Source of the DNA: Eleusine coracana subsp. coracana
Taxonomy: Eukaryota > Streptophyta > Magnoliopsida > Poales > Poaceae
Direction: 5' to 3'
NCBI GenBank assembly: GCA_032690845.1
Contig: CM064421.1
Location: 39,546,963-39,610,962 of the forward strand
Length of the DNA stretch: 64,000 nt
The translations under genes were made by a program, and so were the position numbers. The notes below the pieces were generated by a model. The model saw only the letters and a program-made list of their open reading frames with translations, searched no databases and was not told the origin of the DNA. Below, piece by piece: positions 57,758 to 64,000 of this stretch. How positions within the stretch are numbered: position 1 is the stretch's first letter; every line of letters begins with the position of its first letter.

Positions 57758-60626
57758 CTAGACCCGTATGTCGATGAAGTGTTCTTCACTCTCGGCGCTG
57801 AGCTGGACCTTGACGCTCCTGGACACGGAGGTATTGAGCACGGGGTGGCTAACGGTGACCTCGTACTCCCCGTGCGGCAGGTCAGCCTCCAAGTAACCCT
57901 GCGCGTCGGTGACGGCGCCCCGCGGCGTTGCCCTCCACTCGGCGATGAGGCGGTCGACGACGTCCCCCTGCGGCAGGTTGTTGAAGCTGTTGTCGGTGAG
58001 GCACATGACGTAGCATCCCTCGGGGTGCCACGCGGACCAGAGCACGATCCCCTGCACCGCCGGGTGCGCGTACGCCTCCCTGAGCACCTCCTCCAGGTGC
58101 TCCGCCTGCGCCGGGCCCGCCGCCACGTCCACCTCCGTCATCCACACCGGGATCCCCGCCTGCGCCAGCGTGTCCAGCGCCGCCCGCATGTAGGGAATGT
58201 TCGGGTTCGTGAAGTGGCCTTCCAGCCCGATCGCCATCCCCGCCCCGTTCTCTGGGTACGCACCGATGATCTCCCGCAGCCGCTGCAAGTACCTTTATTT
58301 GTCCAAAACAAAAGATTTCCGTTTCATCTGTTCCAATCCAAGTACTTACTTACTCCTTTGTCCCCCCCCCCCCCCCCCCCTCTCCATAAAAAAAAAGAAA
58401 AAAAAGAAGAAGAAGTACCGTACCTGTCCGGCAGCGCGGCCATGTCGCCGGGTTGCTCGAGCGTGTTGAACTCGTTCATGAACATGAGCGCCGACCCGGC
58501 GTCGAGCAGCCTCGCCGCGGCGTAGAACGCCGTGGACGCGTCCCACCCGAACCGGCCCTCGTAGAAGTCGAAGTGGAGGTTCTCGTTGACCACGTCCCAC
58601 CCGATGACCTGCCCGGCGTATCGCGACACGACGGAGCGGATGCGGCGCGACGCCGCGGCCAGCAGCTGCGGGTAAGGCAGCGACTGCACCCACGCGGGCT
58701 GCTGGCTGGGCTGGTCCCAGAACACGTTGTGCCCGCGCACGGCCACGCCGTGGGCCCGCGCGAACGCCATCATCGCGTCGGACACCGAGTAGTCCTCCCG
58801 CCCCGGTGCCGGCTCCGTGCTGTACCACTTCATCTCGTTCTCGAACGTGGCCACGCCGAACCGGGCCGTGAACCAGGACTGGTAGTCCGTGTTGGTCAGG
58901 ATGTACTTGCTCACCGCCGCGCCGAGAGGGAAGGCGGACCGGACGGCGTCGAGGGAGACGGCGGCGCCGGCCAGCGGGTTGCCTGAGGAGTCTGTGGCTT
59001 GGAGACGCACCGTCTTCTTCCTCGCCGAGGCGGTGGACGCGGCGCGGTGCGCTGACCACTCCGACTTGGTGAACGGGTGCAGGGAGACGCTGTCCACCCA
59101 CAGGTCCACCGTCGCGTTGCTCTGCCCACACATTATGGATGCTGTTATTATGTCTCTCCATTGTTGTGTTTTTCCGTGCAAAATTCCATTGTGTTTAGTT
59201 TCGTGCAAAATTTCATTGTGTTTAGTTTCGTGCAAAAATTGGAGCAAGTTATTAGTATCGATTTGGTGTAACCTCGAAGTAGAGCTCGGCGCGTCCCGGG
59301 GCGGTGGCGGTGAGCCCTCCCTTGAGCATGGACCAGCACCCGGCCTTGGCGACGACCCCGCCGACGTGAACGAAGTCGTCGGCGGTCTTCACGACGGCAC
59401 GCACGTCGCCGATCCCGTCGCTCACCTGCAACCACGCTGCGACACACAGGAAGGTCACATCAGTAGTAATTTTCCCAGTCAGTCCCAAATTTTGAAGATG
59501 GACATCGATCACGGAGCGATGATGGGTCGTCGTACCGGAGAGGGTGTAGTGCGTGTCGTTCTGCAGATACACCTTCTGGCTCACGCTCTGGAACGGCCGC
59601 GACCGGTTCACCGCCACGGCGAACACGTTCCCCGACGCCGACACGCTCTCGGCGACGCTGCTGTACCCGAACACCGACCAGCCCTGGAGCCCGGCGCTGA
59701 AGTCGGCGTTCCGGAGGATGCCGCCGCCGTACTGAGGCTGCAGCGGCTCCGCCAAGCACTGCAGGCACATCCATCGAATCGAAATATTAAACACAAAAGG
59801 CAACAGTTACAGTTAGTGCTCAAAGACATACAGTGCAATTCACAGTATGTCGTTAACTTTGCCCCTTTTTTCAACTTATCCATTCGGCATGACGCCATGT
59901 TCCTTCGATGACCTTGCCAACATACAGATGCTTTGCTTTTCCTCTAGAGACATCTATGCCGACGACTAAATTATCAGTTTCTTAAGGATAAGGTGTGTTA
60001 TTAGCTGACTTGTCTAGTATGCCAAGTAGACCTACAACTGAGCTTAGTTTCCGTTGGTGTGACTTATATGACACGTAAATACAATCTTACGCTGTCGTGC
60101 ATGGCAGTTAAAAGCATATAACCAGCGTACGGGCAAATTAACATGGAAACGGGAGTTCCATCTCAACTCGCACGGGGAAACGCATCGCGTGCCGTGGATT
60201 ATTCCTGATAATCCCGGGCAAATTATTATATGCTACTAGATTAAGCAGCAGGAATTCCGCCCCGTGAAGCTACTAATGGACCATGCACGCAAGAGCTGAA
60301 CAAGCCAAAGCAACAGGAGACGAGACGCCAGTGGTAGGACTTGCCTCGATGGACGCCGAGTAGTCGTAAGGAAGAGATTTCACCATGCAACCTGCACCGC
60401 AGGGAACTAAATGTCAATTGAATGTTGGTACTACAATTTTCTGACAGAACGGTCGAGTTGACACATTAAGACAAGGCTCACCGACACATGAGACCAGCTC
60501 CACCGGTCGACATGAACTGAATTAAGCTGGTAGTACTAAACTGTAACAGAAGCATGTACCTTGCAGCAGAGCAATCCAACCGAACCAGAACACCAGCTTC
60601 TCCATCAGATTGCTAGCCATCTTCAT
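57758..60626 (-). CDS. Secreted endo-1,4-beta-xylanase, CBM22 + GH10
   Basis: Six exons on the minus strand: 60626-60560, 60391-60345, 59758-59536, 59436-59273, 59121-58424 and 58292-57758. Phases join throughout; 577 residues. It should hydrolyse internal beta-1,4 bonds of cell-wall xylan outside the cell. The start MKMASNLMEKLVFWFGWIAL looks like a signal peptide. Residues about 48-190 (YGGGILRNADFSAGLQGWSV through CWSMLKGG) form a CBM22/CBM_4_9 module; about 225-520 form GH10. The acid/base Glu347 sits in WDVVNENLHF and the nucleophile Glu453 in WMTEVDV. A C-terminal region (about 525-577) follows the barrel as in plant xylanases. Intron 2 has a GC donor (GAG|GCAAGT); the others are GT-AG. 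Intron 4 has a small tandem repeat and intron 5 a poly-C tract. A TATA box lies near 60914-60922. Confidence 0.93.
58362..58380. repeat. Poly-C tract and A-rich run in xylanase intron 5
   Basis: About 19 C residues on the plus strand followed by an A/G-rich stretch. Both lie inside the intron between exons 5 and 6. Confidence 0.9.
59171..59239. repeat. 27-bp tandem repeat in xylanase intron 4
   Basis: About two and a half copies of a 27-bp unit containing gtgtttagtttcgtgcaaaa. Confidence 0.85.
60343..60344 (-). other. Non-canonical GC splice donor (xylanase intron 2)
   Basis: The exon ends ATCGAG and the intron starts GCAAGT, the strong consensus that GC-AG introns require. The next exon (TGCTTGGCGGAG) follows in phase 0, and no GT donor in the neighbourhood keeps the frame. 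Confidence 0.75.
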
Positions 60627-60913
60627 CCTCGCTCTCTCAGCGCGCGCCACTCTCGATCTGCAGTAAGAATCAATGCCGATGCCACTCTGTAAGCATGTCC
60701 TGGCGATTAATGACAGGATACTAACAGAGAAACAGAGCTTAGCTTGCTCTGACAACAGTATATTACCCTACAGAAACCAAGGTCTTTGCCAGTACAAGTG
60801 TGGAGGAGGAAGACGACCAATGTGCAAGTCCTAGGTTGTCTCTGCTCTAGCTCTGTTCAGTTATGCGGAGAACGAAGAGTTCGGGGCCACGGAATGATCT
60901 TTGCGTGGCGTCG

Positions 60914-60922
60914 CATTTATAG
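60914..60922 (-). promoter_or_regulatory. Candidate TATA box of the xylanase gene
   Basis: The minus strand reads CTATAAATG about 290 bp upstream of the ATG at 60626. This implies a fairly long or spliced 5' UTR. Confidence 0.45.
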
Positions 60923-63030
60923 GCGGCGAACACCCCCGCGGCAAGCCGTGGGATATCCGTTGCATTTGCTTGTTGGGCGTGGTCACCTACGAGCACGGGA
61001 GAGCTTGCTGCGACCGCGCGCCAAAGAGTGCGCGCCGGGGCTTTGACTTCATGCCAACACACTTGGCGCCCCTTTCATATTGCAGTTGGTAGCGCGGTGG
61101 CCCAGCCTGCAAAAATCCTACGAAGTGTGACTTGCCTGACGCAAGCAGAAATATTTTTAGTGCCCCACCAGCCTGCAGCACCTGTGCTCCAGTATGTTTA
61201 ACTTGATCCTTCTTATTTTAGCTCATTATGTCATGAAGGTGGCATCTTCTTGATCGAGCTGAAACTACACACGTGGCGCCCCACGGATGACAGATCCGAA
61301 CGGATCCTGGTCCCGCCAACATGCCATGGCCGTATATACCAAAGTCCTCCAAGCCAAGCACCACAAGCTTTGTTTACCTGTGCACGGGCCACTGCCCAGT
61401 ATTTGCCAAAGAAGCATCTACCGGAGTACCGGTCCCGGCATCATGTGAATGTTCGGGTCATTCTCAGTTTTAACTTACACCATGAGCTTCTTCTGCTCCT
61501 GCCCGAGACCCTGAGCTCGTGATGATGGATACCATTCCTAACAATATTTAGGATGTACAACTGTACAAGGACAAACAATGCACTACTGATTATGATCGCA
61601 TAAGAAATGAATGTCCCGATGATAAGTGAAAAAAGTGATTTCCTCCTGTGTCTGCACTTCCTTGCTTGGATGGATACATAAACACGTATACCTAACGTGG
61701 TGATTTGTTCAAATTTAAAGAAATTGTGCTGCTTGCCTAAAGACTTTATTATGTCTGTCTATTATTACTTTTTAAATGCATAAAAAGAGCATCGTGCAGA
61801 AGACGTGATACAAACCACATACTTATTCGCCATGTAGAATCTCTCATGCCTCGATAATCAACGGCTTATCACAACACATATAGTATAATAATAATATCCA
61901 CGGTTTTAGGTAACAACATTTTTCATACAACATAAACAAGGTGATCTCATCCAGACAGCGGTTACCTCAGAGTGATCACCTATAACCTAACCCTCGACAG
62001 GACATACCGGCCGTCAAAAACTGCCAAAAAAATTGAAGCTTCAAAGTTTGAAGTCACAATCACAATGCAGCCAATTGCTTCTTGCAATGACGAAAAAGAA
62101 AAATACAGATATAGAATAGAACTCCATAGCCACAGAGCGGACAAGAAACAGAGAAGGATGTGTGCTCAAAGAGACGTAGACATGGCTACTACACCGCACT
62201 AAGGAAGTCCCACGTCATTGTTGGTTGATGGAACTGAAATACTTGCAATTTAGTATAGTGAACAAAGGCAGGAACCAGACAGCAAGGCTCAACCAACGGA
62301 ATATACAGGGAAGTTAGGGAATGGCTAGGAGCTTACAGGAGGAATCTTCCCTTCCATGATCGTGCAAGACCAACAGAGCCGGCTTTGGGATGGAAACGGC
62401 AGTGTCCTATGCCTGGCTCCTTTTGTCGTGAGGAACAGAAATGTCATCTTTCTACCAAACAAAGCATTCATACTTATTTAGGTATGAGACTATGACAGAT
62501 TAAAATGTCTGGTCCTTGGCCTGCTATTGCACAAGCATTTCTGTTGTACAGGTCAGTCAGACAGCTCTGCCAACTATGTTGTTAGCTGTACTATTCGTAG
62601 TGTAGATTTTATCTTCAGCATTGTTCAAAAAAGATTTTGTCTTCTGGACAACTTCAAGCAGGTCGTAAATTTCTGTAAGTTAAACTTACTAACAAACATA
62701 GTTGGCAGATCTGTTTCGTGTTTTCTGGCAGGCGTATTGCAGCCAACAACAGGTGGACTTTCGTGCTGTTCAGCATACAGTATTGCTTGGTGCATGCAAG
62801 GAGTTAGGGACCAACACTGAACACTACCCTGAATGTCAATATGTAATCATATTGAGTAATTGATTAACTGTACTTTTTATTGCCAACTTGCTCTGAGTAT
62901 CAACCAAAAGAAGTTTAAACTTCAACTCACACTCTAGCTGCAATGAATCACCACCCCATATGCATCACAAAGTTGTATTACAAGAAGCAATCTTACAGAA
63001 AGAAGGGATATCAAATTTGTACATGTCACA
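60923..63030. other. Intergenic region, no supportable gene
   Basis: Scattered short open frames on both strands without family resemblance or splice continuity. No paired repeat ends were found. Confidence 0.5.
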
Positions 63031-63164
63031 TTATGGAGTTTCAGATAGAGCACTAACCAAATGATTGATGACAAACCCACGCACACGTTCTACAAGGAAA
63101 CATCCCCCTGAAAGCAGCACAGGACCAAGGTTTCTTGCTTTCAAGCTTCTGTAAAAAGCATCAC
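63031..63164 (-). CDS. Possible terminal exon of an unidentified minus-strand gene
   Basis: On the minus strand an AAATACAG acceptor at 63165 is followed by a 134-bp open stretch (DAFYRSLKARNLGPVLLSGG, then CFLVERVRGFVINHLVS) ending in TAA at 63031-63033. It looks more protein-like than the surrounding frames, but I could not place upstream exons and do not recognise it. The 5' part would lie to the right, possibly beyond the window. Confidence 0.28.
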
Positions 63165-64000
63165 CTGTATTTCAATTAATCGCCATCGGCAGAAGAAAAA
63201 CAAAGATTTATTGTATTGATAATACCTTACTGTTCCATACCACTTATCCTTGGTATTAGAAATCTACTAGCATAAACTGGAGTTATTCAATATGGACTAT
63301 GATATGCATTCCCCCTTGCTCAAAAGTTTGGAATCAACCTCGCTAATGCCTGATGATCGAAAGGGGGAATCAGTAAAGACAAAAACAGAGCTTCAACAGG
63401 AGTATATTTGACTTGAATAATATTCAAGTTATGAATATGTGGGACAAGAAATAACTTAACTGTATGTTTTGAATGTGAATTCTAAGTTCTTAACAAAGAT
63501 ATGACGTAAAATGCATTTACCATTGGTTCATTCCTGTCTGCTCCACACCAGAGAAACAAAATTATACAAAGTGAAACATAATGATATACAATGAGTGATG
63601 TATTTAGTTATCAATTTATCATAAGAAAATAAGCACTGTTCCAGCAAGGTTTTTCAACTCGGACAACCAGACAGGAACCAGGCTTTTGATGTTTTTATCT
63701 TCAGAGCATGTAATTGAATAAAACTTATATTTCTTTGTTCAAGATGGAAGTACTGTCACTACTTGAAAGAGGTAGTGGTAAGCAGTCTATCCCTTACATT
63801 CCACTATCATTTACTAGATGCATACCATCACCACATTTGTTCTTGTTGCTAAAGTTGGATAGTTGGAATCTAATAATGTTTCCTTTTCTTTTCAGAATTT
63901 CAGGAATAATTCATAGGTTGTCATCATGGGCTTGCACATAATATATGCTTTGATGAATGACATATATATAACTCCGCCTATGTTGAGTCTCAATATAGCC
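63165..64000. other. AT-rich right edge
   Basis: No supportable feature. A minus-strand open stretch near 63310-63370 (GISEVDSKLLSKGECIS) could be another exon of the putative gene to its left, but its splice sites are unclear. Confidence 0.35.

Noticed and set aside
57779..58986. Long plus-strand frames opposite the xylanase exons
   Set aside because: Antisense shadows of the GC-rich xylanase coding sequence; the minus-strand frames carry the GH10 motifs.
1..64000. CRISPR arrays, bacterial operons, rRNA genes
   Set aside because: No regularly spaced direct repeats with unique spacers, no prokaryotic gene organisation and no rRNA-like sequence; the content is clearly plant nuclear.

Overview
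The window is nuclear DNA from a grass. Support comes from the intron-containing plant genes, GC-rich monocot-type coding exons, a DUF1618 gene (a family expanded in grasses), a protein very like rice UPF0496 protein 1, Ty1/copia elements primed by initiator tRNA-Met, a plant LINE and several MITEs. The species cannot be fixed from sequence alone. There is no sign of bacterial, organellar or CRISPR content.

Layout. 0.1-1.2 kb: intronless UPF0496/DUF677 gene (+). 8.0-9.0 kb: SOB FIVE-LIKE gene (-). 11.4-16.5 kb: a very decayed, AT-rich copia element. 21.0-22.3 kb: ADIPOR-like heptahelical membrane protein (+). 23.2-27.7 kb: an old direct duplication; each copy carries a short array of hairpin-forming repeats, and one copy has a MITE. 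28.5-32.8 kb: a LINE (-) that splits a short host ORF and itself carries a MITE. 34.4-41.1 kb: a young copia element (-) with 550-bp LTRs, a perfect 5-bp target duplication and one unshifted gag-pol frame broken only by four amber codons. 42.7 kb: F-box-like fragment. 43.4-44.8 kb: DUF1618 gene (-). 45.5-49.3 kb: nine-exon gene with two AMPK-beta-type carbohydrate-binding modules (+). 49.8-50.8 kb: GH10 xylanase pseudogene (+). 51.4-54.4 kb: Elongator subunit ELP5 (-). 54.7-56.9 kb: YrdC/Sua5 threonylcarbamoyl-AMP synthase (+). 57.8-60.6 kb: secreted CBM22-GH10 xylanase (-). 61-64 kb: mostly intergenic, with one possible terminal exon.

How the genes relate. ELP5 and YrdC are divergently transcribed from 267 bp of shared upstream DNA, and both families act on the tRNA anticodon loop (wobble U34 through Elongator, t6A37 through YrdC/Sua5). 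This is the most interesting functional pairing here. The two GH10 loci flank that pair in opposite orientations. The other genes look like independent plant loci separated by transposon-rich DNA.

Limits. Exon boundaries were read by eye from splice signals, frame continuity and family knowledge. No alignment, expression or database search was run.
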